A DNA stretch of 6,411 nt from an uncultured Ruminococcus sp. (GCA_902767175.1 CACXGH010000123.1:1-6411); one strand, 5' to 3'. Shown: positions 1-6,283, counted from the stretch's first letter. The notes: generated by a model not told the origin, from the letters alone. Made by a program: numbers and translations.

Positions 1-62
1 GCGTCGGTGGGGGATTTTAACCCGCCACCGACGGACGTATGGCACCCGCCGCCTTTAGAGGC
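1..62. repeat. Outer, hairpin-rich part of the left repeat copy (truncated by window edge)
   Basis: This GC-rich non-coding stretch contains two inverted repeats. The first is a perfect 9-bp stem, 2-10 with 25-33, enclosing a GGG/CCC pair around ATTTTAA. The second is a perfect 6-bp stem, 49-54 with 59-64, with a TTAG loop. An alternative long-range helix pairs 1-9 with 69-77 (nine pairs, one of them G-U in plus-strand RNA), which would close a 77-nt domain. No open reading frame of note is present. The base composition differs clearly from the adjacent AT-rich sequence. By comparison with the right edge this is the variable part of a dispersed structured repeat; its true outer end is probably outside the window. 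The function is unknown. Confidence 0.6.
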
Positions 63-91
63 GGGGGACATCGACGCTTGTTATATAACAA
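63..91 (+). repeat. Left copy of the conserved terminal repeat block
   Basis: Positions 63-85 are an exact reverse complement of 6328-6350 (23 of 23 bases, beginning GGGGGACATCGACGC). The block continues into the 14-bp perfect palindrome TTGTTATATAACAA (78-91); the right copy has the 12-bp version TTGTTATAACAA, shorter by one TA in the centre. The block marks a sharp change from GC-rich hairpins on its left to AT-rich leader on its right. Read towards ispF, the palindrome contains TGTTATATA, which resembles an extended -10 element, but I see no matching -35. Identity between the two copies is observed; calling it the end of a repeat element is inference. Confidence 0.75.
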
Positions 92-179
92 AAATCTTGT
101 TCTGACAATTATTATTTAAGGGGTTCTCTGAAAACCGGAACACGAGACAGTTTACAGCAAAATGTCCGTGAGTGTGTTT

Positions 180-195
180 TTAAAGGTTCCTTTAA
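180..195 (+). other. Small inverted repeat just before the ispF RBS
   Basis: TTAAAGG (180-186) and CCTTTAA (189-195) are exact inverted copies around a 2-nt centre, ending two bases before the AGGAGGGAGG ribosome binding site of ispF. As RNA it could form a six-pair hairpin with a GTTC loop; as DNA it could be a small operator. The rest of 92-213 is AT-rich leader in which I found no convincing -35/-10 pair and no other structure. A functional role is uncertain. Confidence 0.3.
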
Positions 196-213
196 CAGGA
201 GGGAGGGATAATA

Positions 214-693
214 ATGATAATAAGAGTAGGTCACGGCTATGATGTACATAAGCTTGCCATAAACAGAAAGCTTATCATCGGCGGAACAGAGATACCTTAT
301 GAAAAGGGTCTTTCCGGTCATTCCGATGCCGATGTTCTTGTCCACGCTGTAATGGACTCTCTGCTCGGTGCTGCCGCACTCGGAGATATAGGAGCACATT
401 TTCCTGACAGCGACCCCAAATACAGCGGTGCCGACAGCATTGAACTGCTTAAGAAAGTGTGTGCATTGATAAACAGCAAGGGTTACAGTGTATCGAATAT
501 TGACGCTACAGTAATAGCCCAGAAGCCAAAGCTCAGACCGTATGTTGAAACAATGCGTGAAAGACTGTCTGAGGCTATGAAACTTGATAAGGACTGCATA
601 AGCATAAAAGCCACGACAGAAGAAAACTTAGGTTTTACAGGCAGGCTTGAGGGAATTTCAGCGCATTGTGTAGCGCTGATAACAAAAGAATAA
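214..693 (+). CDS. ispF: 2-C-methyl-D-erythritol 2,4-cyclodiphosphate synthase
   Basis: This cytosolic enzyme of the MEP isoprenoid pathway converts CDP-methylerythritol 2-phosphate to the cyclic diphosphate MEcPP, releasing CMP. At 159 residues it has the full family length (about 155-160). The metal site is intact: D10 and H12 in the N-terminal GYDVHKL motif and H44 after the GHSDADVLVH segment. The C-terminal signature ATTEENLGFTGRLEG (about residues 133-147) is also intact. The start is fixed by a very strong AGGAGGGAGG (198-207) seven bases upstream of the ATG, and MIIRVGHGYDVH is the usual family N-terminus. In many bacteria ispF follows or is fused to ispD; here it stands alone, with the repeat end upstream and a terminator ten bases after its stop. 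Identification is secure. Confidence 0.97.
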   Translation: MIIRVGHGYDVHKLAINRKLIIGGTEIPYEKGLSGHSDADVLVHAVMDSLLGAAALGDIGAHFPDSDPKYSGADSIELLKKVCALINSKGYSVSNIDATVIAQKPKLRPYVETMRERLSEAMKLDKDCISIKATTEENLGFTGRLEGISAHCVALITKE

Positions 694-702
694 CGATAAC
701 AC

Positions 703-735
703 AAAAGTCAGTGAACGGAAATTTACTGACTTTTT
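703..735. terminator. Bidirectional intrinsic terminator between ispF and hisF
   Basis: The arms 703-714 and 723-734 pair over 12 positions: a perfect 10-bp core (AAAAGTCAGT with ACTGACTTTT) plus an A-T and a G-U pair, with an 8-nt loop. The plus strand ends the stem in five Ts (731-735). The A-run at the left arm provides a four-T tail on the minus strand. It sits between two convergent genes, ten bases after the ispF stop and 21 bases after the hisF stop, so it most likely serves both. Confidence 0.85.
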
Positions 736-755
736 GTATAGTATTGCATATTGCT

Positions 756-1517
756 TTATTGTCTTACAGGAATATCCTTTTCCGTAAGATATTTTTTCAG
801 CTCGCCTATGGATATTTCGCCAAAGTGGAACAGCGATGCTGCTAAAACTGCGTCAGCCTTTCCTTCGGTGAAAGCATCGTAAAAATGTTCAAGCTTTCCT
901 GCACCGCCCGATGCTATAACGGGTATTCCGACATTTTCGGATACGGCTCTTGTCAGCTCAAGGTCATAGCCGTTCTTTACACCGTCACAGTCCATGCTTG
1001 TAAGAAGTATCTCGCCTGCGCCTCTCTTTTCGGCTTCAACAGCCCACTCCAGAACATCTTTGCCTGTATTTATCCTGCCTCCGTTTATGAAAACGTCCCA
1101 GCCGCTGTTATCACTGCGGCGTTTTGCGTCAATAGCCGTAACAACACACTGACTGCCGAATTTATATGCAGCCTCATTGATTATTTCGGGTCTGTGTACC
1201 GCTGCGGAATTTACCGATACTTTGTCGGCACCTGCTCTTAATATAGCGGTAAAATCCTCGACCGTGCGTATTCCTCCTCCGACAGTGAAGGGAATGAAAA
1301 CGCTGTCGGCAACGGCACGGACTATATCAACTATGATGTTTCTTGCATCGCTTGAAGCGGTTATATCAAGCAGTACAAGCTCGTCCGCACCCTCTCTGTC
1401 ATATATCTTCGCACATTCAACAGGGTCTCCCGCATCACGGAGATTTACAAAACTCGTGCCTTTTACTACCCTGCCGTCCTTTACATCAAGACAGGGAATT
1501 ATCCTTTTAGCATACAT
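756..1517 (-). CDS. hisF: Imidazole glycerol phosphate synthase, cyclase subunit HisF
   Basis: HisF is the (beta/alpha)8-barrel cyclase half of IGP synthase. It uses ammonia channelled from HisH to convert PRFAR into imidazole glycerol phosphate and AICAR, in histidine synthesis. The 253 residues match the family length. Both catalytic aspartates are in their standard positions: D11 in RIIPCLDVKDGRVVKG and D130 in VVTAIDAKR. The phosphate-binding loops are recognisable as TVGGGIR (78-84) and IASGGAG (201-207), and the SMDCDGVKNGYD segment (174-185) is typical. The ATG is preceded by AAGGTG seven bases upstream, and this RBS overlaps the final codons and TGA of hisH, so the two are translationally coupled. 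It is the last gene of a two-gene unit and ends at the 703-735 terminator. Confidence 0.98.
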   Translation of the reverse strand: MYAKRIIPCLDVKDGRVVKGTSFVNLRDAGDPVECAKIYDREGADELVLLDITASSDARNIIVDIVRAVADSVFIPFTVGGGIRTVEDFTAILRAGADKVSVNSAAVHRPEIINEAAYKFGSQCVVTAIDAKRRSDNSGWDVFINGGRINTGKDVLEWAVEAEKRGAGEILLTSMDCDGVKNGYDLELTRAVSENVGIPVIASGGAGKLEHFYDAFTEGKADAVLAASLFHFGEISIGELKKYLTEKDIPVRQ

Positions 1518-1523
1518 ATATTA

Positions 1524-2141
1524 TCACCTTTCTGTCATTGCAGCAAAATTCCTGAGTATCTTAAGTCCTACACTTCCGCTCTTTTCGGGGTGGAACTGTG
1601 TAGCGTAAATATTTCCGCAGCTTACCGAAGCATCTATCAATGCTCCGTAATTGGTCTGAGAAGATACAATTTCTTCATCGTCTGCCTTGAGATAATAGGA
1701 ATGCACAAAATATACATACGGCGCTCCTGTTATTCCCTTGAAAATACCGTCATGCTTTTTGATATCGAGGGAGTTCCAGCCCATGTGAGGGATCTTAAGC
1801 GTACCGTCCGCATTGGGTATTTTAGAGATCTTCCCTTTTAACAGACCGAGACCCTTTGCATCAGGACTTTCATCACTTGCGTCAAAGAGAAGCTGAAGCC
1901 CAAGGCATATTCCTAACAGCGGTTTTCCGCTTGCCGCAAATTCAAGCACAGCACTTGCCGCACCCGAACTGTTCATACAGTCCATTGCATCTCCGAAAGA
2001 GCCTACTCCGGGGAGTATTGCTCCGTCCGCCCTTAAAAGCTCCTCTTTATCCTTGGTGATAATGTTATCACAGCCTATGTAATTAAGCGCCTTGACAACA
2101 CTCTGCAGATTGCCTGCGCCATAGTCTATTACAGCTATCAT
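1524..2141 (-). CDS. hisH: Imidazole glycerol phosphate synthase, glutamine amidotransferase subunit HisH
   Basis: HisH hydrolyses glutamine and passes ammonia to HisF. It is a class I glutamine amidotransferase of 205 residues, the usual length. The catalytic nucleophile is C79 in LLGICLGLQLLF, and the His/Glu pair is H184 and E186 in TQFHPEKSG. The oxyanion region PGVGSFGDAM (about 45-54) is also present. I place the start at the ATG at 2141, giving MIAVIDYGAGNLQSV, which matches the family N-terminus and has ATGAG (2155-2151) nine bases upstream. A TTG at 2150 would add three residues but leaves almost no space after that RBS. The stop codon at 1526-1524 lies inside the hisF RBS. No other his genes are in the window, so this two-gene unit supplies exactly one heterodimeric enzyme. 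Confidence 0.97.
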   Translation of the reverse strand: MIAVIDYGAGNLQSVVKALNYIGCDNIITKDKEELLRADGAILPGVGSFGDAMDCMNSSGAASAVLEFAASGKPLLGICLGLQLLFDASDESPDAKGLGLLKGKISKIPNADGTLKIPHMGWNSLDIKKHDGIFKGITGAPYVYFVHSYYLKADDEEIVSSQTNYGALIDASVSCGNIYATQFHPEKSGSVGLKILRNFAAMTER

Positions 2142-2177
2142 ATCGCTCAACTCATTTCTTATTATAATAATAAATTG

Positions 2178-2206
2178 ATTTTATCATATATTTACCGGAA
2201 TAGCAA
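2178..2206 (-). promoter_or_regulatory. Predicted sigma-A promoter of hisH-hisF
   Basis: Read on the minus strand, TTGCTA (2206-2201) is followed after 17 bases by TAAAAT (2183-2178). The -10 is preceded by TG and one base, forming an extended -10 (TGATAAAAT). Transcription would begin near 2171, about 30 bases before the hisH ATG. That is too short a leader for a T-box or a leader-peptide attenuator, so histidine-responsive attenuation is not apparent here. This is pattern-based and not experimentally supported. Confidence 0.6.
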
Positions 2207-2210
2207 TAAC

Positions 2211-2252
2211 AAAAGAACGTTAATAATACTGAAAAGAACGTTAATAATACTG
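2211..2252 (+). repeat. Two perfect tandem copies of a 21-bp unit, possible regulator site
   Basis: Positions 2211-2231 and 2232-2252 are identical 21-bp units (each begins AAAAGAACGTT and ends AATACTG), followed by a partial third AAAAG. Twenty-one bases is two helical turns, so both copies present the same DNA face, as in direct-repeat sites for OmpR-family or similar activators. A TAAAAT hexamer at 2267-2272 lacks a good -35, and the second repeat lies where the -35 would be; this fits an activator-dependent promoter for the exporter operon. The repeats also lie just upstream of the -35 of the divergent hisH promoter. The duplication is observed; the regulatory role is inference. Confidence 0.55.
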
Positions 2253-2333
2253 AAAAGGTTTTTCTTTAAAATGTCATTTTTTGCTGTTATATTTACGGTT
2301 TATTGTCAAATACTAAGAAAGGGAGATGAGCAA

Positions 2334-3338
2334 ATGAAGAAATACATCATCTTATTTTCGGTGACTTTTTTAATATTAGCAGTAATATCTATGTCGGGCT
2401 ATATGCTGAGCGGTACTGCTGCAAGCGTAGATGTCATGACGGTAAAACCAAGGGATATGGATAATATAATAACCTCAGGCGGAAAGCTGCAGTACCGTTC
2501 GGGAAGAGCTGTCAAGGCTGAATATGCAGGAATTATGGACGAGCTTCATGTCAAAAACGGCAGTGAGGTCAAAAAGGGAGACCCTCTTTTCTCGTATTAC
2601 AAAATTGATGACGCTTATACGGCGCTTATCTCGGAATACTCAGGAATAAAGGACGCTGAATCTCTGCTCAGCGCTGCTGCCAAGTACGGAAACAGCTCTG
2701 ATATAATAAACGAAATAAAGAAATACTGTCAGATAGTACAGATAAACTCACCCGGAGACGGAAAGGTAACAGACCTGAGCTTAAAGCAGGACGATATTTT
2801 TACAAAAAACACCACTGTGCTTAAGCTCTCCGAGGAACAGAGCATGGAAATACCGCTGAACATCAACGAAGCTTATATCGGCTCAATAAGCAAAGGACAG
2901 AAGGCTGATATTGTATTCAATGCCGACAGAACAAAGCACTACAGCGCTGAGGTGTCCGATATATCCGACGAAGCCACGGTTACGAGCGGTCTTACGGGCA
3001 AGGAAACAACGGTTGAGATAAAACTCAGACTTGATAAGAATGACGATACCCTCCGTGCAGGCTACAGTGCGGAATGCACTATCGTAACTTCTACCGATAA
3101 ATCGGTCATTGTACTTCCTTATGAGCTGATACGCTCTGACGATGAAGGTGACTATGTATTTACGGCAGAAGGAAACATTGCAAGAAAAACACCTGTTGTT
3201 ACAGGCAAGGAATATAAAGACGGTATAGAGATAAAGCAGGGACTTAGCGAAAATGATACTGTCATAACCGGCAGCTCTGATTTATATGACGGTCAGAAGC
3301 TTGAAATAAACGAACGGACGGTGCAGAGTGATGCTTGA
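2334..3338 (+). CDS. HlyD/MacA-like membrane-fusion adaptor of an ABC-type exporter
   Basis: This 334-residue membrane-anchored adaptor has a short positively charged N-terminus (MKK) and one hydrophobic segment at about 4-25, without an obvious lipobox, so the body faces outward. The order is MacA-like: first half of a lipoyl domain (about 60-88, with GSEVKKGDPLF), a short helical linker (90-131), second half (133-166, with INSPGDGKV), a beta-barrel region (170-250, ISKGQKADIVF), and a membrane-proximal C-terminal domain (255-327). The linker is much shorter than the long alpha-hairpin of Gram-negative MacA, as expected where no outer-membrane TolC partner exists. The chosen ATG has GGGAG eight bases upstream; a longer in-frame reading from 2175 covers the tandem repeat and has no RBS. 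The gene overlaps the permease gene by 8 bp. The substrate is unknown. Confidence 0.88.
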   Translation: MKKYIILFSVTFLILAVISMSGYMLSGTAASVDVMTVKPRDMDNIITSGGKLQYRSGRAVKAEYAGIMDELHVKNGSEVKKGDPLFSYYKIDDAYTALISEYSGIKDAESLLSAAAKYGNSSDIINEIKKYCQIVQINSPGDGKVTDLSLKQDDIFTKNTTVLKLSEEQSMEIPLNINEAYIGSISKGQKADIVFNADRTKHYSAEVSDISDEATVTSGLTGKETTVEIKLRLDKNDDTLRAGYSAECTIVTSTDKSVIVLPYELIRSDDEGDYVFTAEGNIARKTPVVTGKEYKDGIEIKQGLSENDTVITGSSDLYDGQKLEINERTVQSDA

Positions 3339-4512
3339 TGTTTTCTTAGGCTCTATAAAAATACTGTTCCGCAGAAAAACAAGAACACTTCTTACGCTTT
3401 TAGGCATAGCTGTCGGCATTGCGTCAGTAATTATAATAAATAATATAGGTCAGTGCGGCAGCAATGCCCTGACAAGTGAAATTGACGAGCTTGGCATGGG
3501 CGGTCTGTCGGTAATGCTGAAAAACCAATCCGCACCGCTTGCCGAAAACGAGCTTGATACCATACAGTCTCTGTCATACGTTGAGTATGCAATGCCGCTG
3601 ATGTTTGAAGCAACAGACGCATATATCAAGGGTGAGAAAAGCTCCGTATATCTGTGGGGCATTGACAAGAACGCCAAAGACCTTATAGACCTGCGGCTGA
3701 TAAGGGGAAGATTTATCAATGCAGGCGATATATCCTCTTATGCGAAAAACTGTATCATTGACGAAAAGCTTGCACGGGAAAACTACGGCACGGATAATGT
3801 CGTAGGCAAGAAAATGATGATAAACAGCGGCGGTACGGGCAGTGAATACCGGATAGTGGGCGTTGTAAAAACAGGAAGCGGCATACTTGAAAACATGATG
3901 GGCAGCTATATACCGGCATTCATGTATATTCCGTTCACAACATTGCAGGCTAATCTGAATACTGACAATTTTTCTCAGATAGCTGTAAGGATAGTATCCG
4001 AAAAGGACAGTGAGCAGGCAGGGGAGCAGATAATCAAAGCAATGGAGAGAAGTACAAATCTTCCCGGCGCATATATGGTTACAAACCTGTCCAAGCAGAA
4101 GGATAATATCGGTAATCTTATAAATATATTTACTGTTGTCCTTACCTGTGTAGGTATAGTAGCTCTGTTTGTGGCAGGACTGAGCATTATGAATGTAATG
4201 CTTGTATCCGTAACGGAGCGCACAAAGGAGATAGGCATAAAAAAAGCTCTCGGTGCAACATCCGGTATCATAGTTACGGAATTCCTTTTTGAAGCCGTTC
4301 TGCTGACGCTTTCGGGAGCGGCGGCAGGTATTATATTCGGTACGGCTGTTTCTATGATAGGTGCGGCGTTGTTCGGGTTGACGCTTGTTCCGAGAATTGA
4401 TATAATCATTACGGCGGTGCTGTTTTCACTTATTATCGGCATTATATTCGGCAGCTATCCTGCATTCAAGGCAGCCCGTCTGCGCCCTGTAGAAGCGCTC
4501 AGGTCTTTATGA
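3331..4512 (+). CDS. MacB/FtsX-type ABC transporter permease
   Basis: This is a 393-residue permease of the MacB type. It has one N-terminal transmembrane helix (about 19-40) following the RRKTRTLLTLLGI motif, a large extracytoplasmic domain (about 45-255), then three membrane helices (about 263-290, 312-346, 355-376). SVTERTKEIGIKKALGAT (293-310) is the FtsX-family coupling helix that contacts the ATPase, and YPAFKAARLRPVEALR is the standard C-terminus. Such permeases act as mechanotransmitters rather than open channels. No nucleotide-binding domain is fused to it and none is encoded nearby, although these systems usually have an adjacent LolD-like ATPase. The ATG at 3331 lies inside the end of the adaptor gene, suggesting coupled translation; a GTG at 3328 would add one residue. 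Confidence 0.93.
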   Translation: MLDVFLGSIKILFRRKTRTLLTLLGIAVGIASVIIINNIGQCGSNALTSEIDELGMGGLSVMLKNQSAPLAENELDTIQSLSYVEYAMPLMFEATDAYIKGEKSSVYLWGIDKNAKDLIDLRLIRGRFINAGDISSYAKNCIIDEKLARENYGTDNVVGKKMMINSGGTGSEYRIVGVVKTGSGILENMMGSYIPAFMYIPFTTLQANLNTDNFSQIAVRIVSEKDSEQAGEQIIKAMERSTNLPGAYMVTNLSKQKDNIGNLINIFTVVLTCVGIVALFVAGLSIMNVMLVSVTERTKEIGIKKALGATSGIIVTEFLFEAVLLTLSGAAAGIIFGTAVSMIGAALFGLTLVPRIDIIITAVLFSLIIGIIFGSYPAFKAARLRPVEALRSL

Positions 4513-4525
4513 CAGGATTGATAAT

Positions 4526-5269
4526 ATGAAAAGATTTGTAAAAACCCCATCCCTGCCTGATGACAGGGTAAGCACCGTTATAGTTTCGGGCATAAAGGAC
4601 TATATAGTTTCGGAGCTTGATAATCTTGGTATAAGTGTAATACAGTCAAAAGAGTTAAGTATGATAAGCGGCTCTGAGCGGCACCATGCCGACATGAGCT
4701 TTTGTCATGCCGGAGGAGAGCATATCTTTGCTGCCTGCAATACCGATGAAAAAGTGCGGAAAAGGCTTCTTGATGAAGGAGCAAAGCTTCATATAACCGA
4801 TTCTCCCGTCACAGCTGCGGCACCGCTGCTCAATATCCGTATTCTCGGCACTAAGGTGCTGTGCAATACTAAAACAGCCGACAGAGAGCTTATAGAGCTG
4901 CAAAAAGAAAAGGGCAGTGAGATACTTCATACCAATCAGGGATATACAGCCTGCTCAACGGCAGTGATAAGCAGCAATGCACTCATCACTGCCGATGAGT
5001 CGATATACAGGCTATGTATAAACAGCGGAATTGATGTACTTAAAATATCCTGCGGCAGTATTGAGCTTGAGGGGTATCCGTACGGATTTATCGGCGGCTG
5101 CTGCGGCCTTATATCCGGTGACACTTTAGCTTTCAGCGGAAATATAAGAATGCACCCCGATTATGATAATATAAGAGCTTTCGCCCGTCAGTACGGCAAA
5201 GAGCTGCTTTCATTATCGGACAAGCCTCTTTACGACATAGGCGGAATTATTCCTCTGCTGATGTACTGA
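4526..5269 (+). CDS. Pentein-fold-like protein of unknown function (resembles DUF6873)
   Basis: This is a soluble 247-residue protein without a signal peptide or membrane segment. I recognise the pattern of the uncharacterised clostridial family annotated DUF6873, described as having the guanidino-modifying-enzyme (pentein) fold; this is from memory and not a search result. Features to compare with pentein active sites are HHADMSF (53-59), NQGYTACSTAVI (137-148, with C143), a GYPYGFIGGCCG segment (183-194) and YDIGG near the C-terminus (236-240). Repeated strand-strand-helix blocks are consistent with a pseudo-symmetric propeller. The start has AGGA eight bases upstream, and only 13 bases separate it from the permease stop, so it is probably the third gene of the exporter operon. 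No catalytic function can be assigned. Confidence 0.7.
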   Translation: MKRFVKTPSLPDDRVSTVIVSGIKDYIVSELDNLGISVIQSKELSMISGSERHHADMSFCHAGGEHIFAACNTDEKVRKRLLDEGAKLHITDSPVTAAAPLLNIRILGTKVLCNTKTADRELIELQKEKGSEILHTNQGYTACSTAVISSNALITADESIYRLCINSGIDVLKISCGSIELEGYPYGFIGGCCGLISGDTLAFSGNIRMHPDYDNIRAFARQYGKELLSLSDKPLYDIGGIIPLLMY

Positions 5270-5399
5270 GGAAAACATATCATGCTCAGCCAAAGCAGAT
5301 TTTACATACAGCGCTTAATACTATTATCAAACAGACCTTAAGACAAGCTTTGCAGCCGCTTCTATCTGATATTAGTATATGCTGTTTTACAGAAAAACA

Positions 5400-5444
5400 C
5401 AGGCACGGTATTCTATTGCTTAAGCTTACCGTGCCTGATTTTTT
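5400..5444. terminator. Bidirectional intrinsic terminator between the exporter operon and smr
   Basis: An 11-bp perfect stem pairs 5400-5410 (CAGGCACGGTA) with 5427-5437 (TACCGTGCCTG). The loop contains the small palindrome GCTTAAGC. The plus strand continues A then six Ts (5439-5444). The minus strand leads into five Ts from the A-run at 5393-5397. It serves the convergent exporter operon and Nudix-smr pair. The 130 bases between the 5269 stop and this stem hold no gene and no other structure I can see, so the exporter mRNA would have a fairly long 3' end. Confidence 0.88.
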
Positions 5445-5465
5445 ATGCAGTACTCCTTGTAAAGA

Positions 5466-5702
5466 CTACGCTTTTTTTATTATGAAAACGGTCGAGCCCC
5501 GGTTTATGCCGAGTATCTTTCGTTCTACCTTCGGGTGTTTATAAGCCCTGACCATATCTCTGAGCGATGTGCCCTGATGATATCCGTGTATTATCTCAAC
5601 CTCACGGGTATCAGAGGGAAGACTTTTAAGCGAGGTGTCCATCAGCTTTTTTGCGCTTTCCCGTGTATGACCGTGAAGGTCTATTGTATAAAAATAACTC
5701 AT
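5466..5702 (-). CDS. Stand-alone Smr-domain protein
   Basis: This 78-residue protein consists almost only of a Smr (small MutS-related) domain, the module also found at the C-terminus of MutS2, where it has nuclease or nucleic-acid-binding activity. The two family motifs are present: DLHGHTRESAKKLM (8-21) and the HGYHQGTSLRDMV region (39-51), followed by a terminal basic beta-strand (TVFIIKKA). GAGG eight bases upstream supports the ATG. It lies 23 bases after the Nudix stop and is probably co-transcribed with it. Length is on the short side for free Smr proteins, but both motifs are intact, so it does not look like a broken MutS2. The substrate is unknown; a DNA repair or RNA-processing role would be inference from the family. 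Confidence 0.85.
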   Translation of the reverse strand: MSYFYTIDLHGHTRESAKKLMDTSLKSLPSDTREVEIIHGYHQGTSLRDMVRAYKHPKVERKILGINRGSTVFIIKKA

Positions 5703-5725
5703 TTTACAGCCTCATATCTTTAATA

Positions 5726-6283
5726 TCATTTCTTCTGAGGGAATACACTGCTTCTGATCAGCTCTAGTTCTTCGATCATTATACAGTGTTTTATGGTGTT
5801 GTTCCGAACGCTCTCTATGCATTCGTCAAGACCGATCCACCGGACTTCATCGACTTCTTCCTTCTGCAAGGTAAAGCCGCTTTCATCGGTATCCCTCCAA
5901 AGCACAAATACTTTGGAAAACTGTCTGTCGTGGAATTCTTTCCCGAAAAATACATCATCGCCCGAAACTGTTCTGCTTCCGCAGTATATAAGCTCTTCAG
6001 GGTCTGCCTTTACTCCAAGCTCCTCCTCAAGTTCTCTGAGGGCAGAGGGAATATAGTCAACTCCTGCAGGAATATGACCTGCACTTGATATATCATAGCA
6101 TGAAGGATAAGATGATTTTGTCCTGCATCGCTTTTGCAGAAGAACCTGCACCGTACCGTTTCTTTTTCTCAGCAGCCATACATGAGCCGTTCTGTGTCTT
6201 ATTCCCTCACGGTGAGCGGTTTCCCTTTCGATTATCTCACCGGTAGGTATTCCGTTTTCGTCTACTATATCAAGATATTCCAT
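5726..6283 (-). CDS. Nudix hydrolase, Idi-like subfamily
   Basis: This 185-residue protein begins with the ENGIPTGEIIERETAH type N-terminus of Nudix proteins related to isopentenyl-diphosphate isomerase. The Nudix box spans 69-91: G69, then RELEEELGV (83-91) giving the R83, E84, E87, E88 and G90 positions for metal binding. The usual first glutamate of the box (five residues after G69) is valine here, V75. The isomerase cysteine of the SVCGH motif is replaced (SSAGH), so hydrolysis of a nucleoside or other diphosphate is more likely than IPP isomerisation. The start is well supported by AAAGGAGAT seven bases upstream of the ATG. The leader between it and the right repeat block is only 44 bases. 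It is the first gene of a Nudix-smr unit. Confidence 0.92.
   Translation of the reverse strand: MEYLDIVDENGIPTGEIIERETAHREGIRHRTAHVWLLRKRNGTVQVLLQKRCRTKSSYPSCYDISSAGHIPAGVDYIPSALRELEEELGVKADPEELIYCGSRTVSGDDVFFGKEFHDRQFSKVFVLWRDTDESGFTLQKEEVDEVRWIGLDECIESVRNNTIKHCIMIEELELIRSSVFPQKK

Noticed and set aside
1..77. tRNA-like feature on the minus strand: GGGTTAAAATCCC resembles a T-arm, and the ends pair over about tRNA length
   Set aside because: The T-loop consensus is not met, there is no D-arm or anticodon arm of the right size, and the arm is better explained by the 9-bp hairpin 2-10/25-33.
2175..2333. N-terminal extension of the adaptor starting at 2175 or at the ATG at 2271
   Set aside because: The extension would translate the 21-bp tandem repeat and AT-rich promoter region, has no RBS at either start, and puts a non-signal tail before MKKYIILFSV. 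The ATG at 2334 has GGGAG at proper spacing.
3975..4442. 155-residue minus-strand open frame inside the permease gene, and similar antisense frames inside ispF, hisF, the pentein-like gene and the Nudix gene
   Set aside because: They are antisense or out-of-frame shadows of well-supported genes, without RBSs or recognisable protein features.
214..6283. Shared isoprenoid regulation of ispF and the Idi-like Nudix gene through the common upstream repeat
   Set aside because: The Nudix protein lacks the IPP isomerase cysteine, so it is unlikely to be an isoprenoid enzyme. The repeat distances to the two starts differ greatly (about 128 versus 44 bases), which fits chance insertion better.
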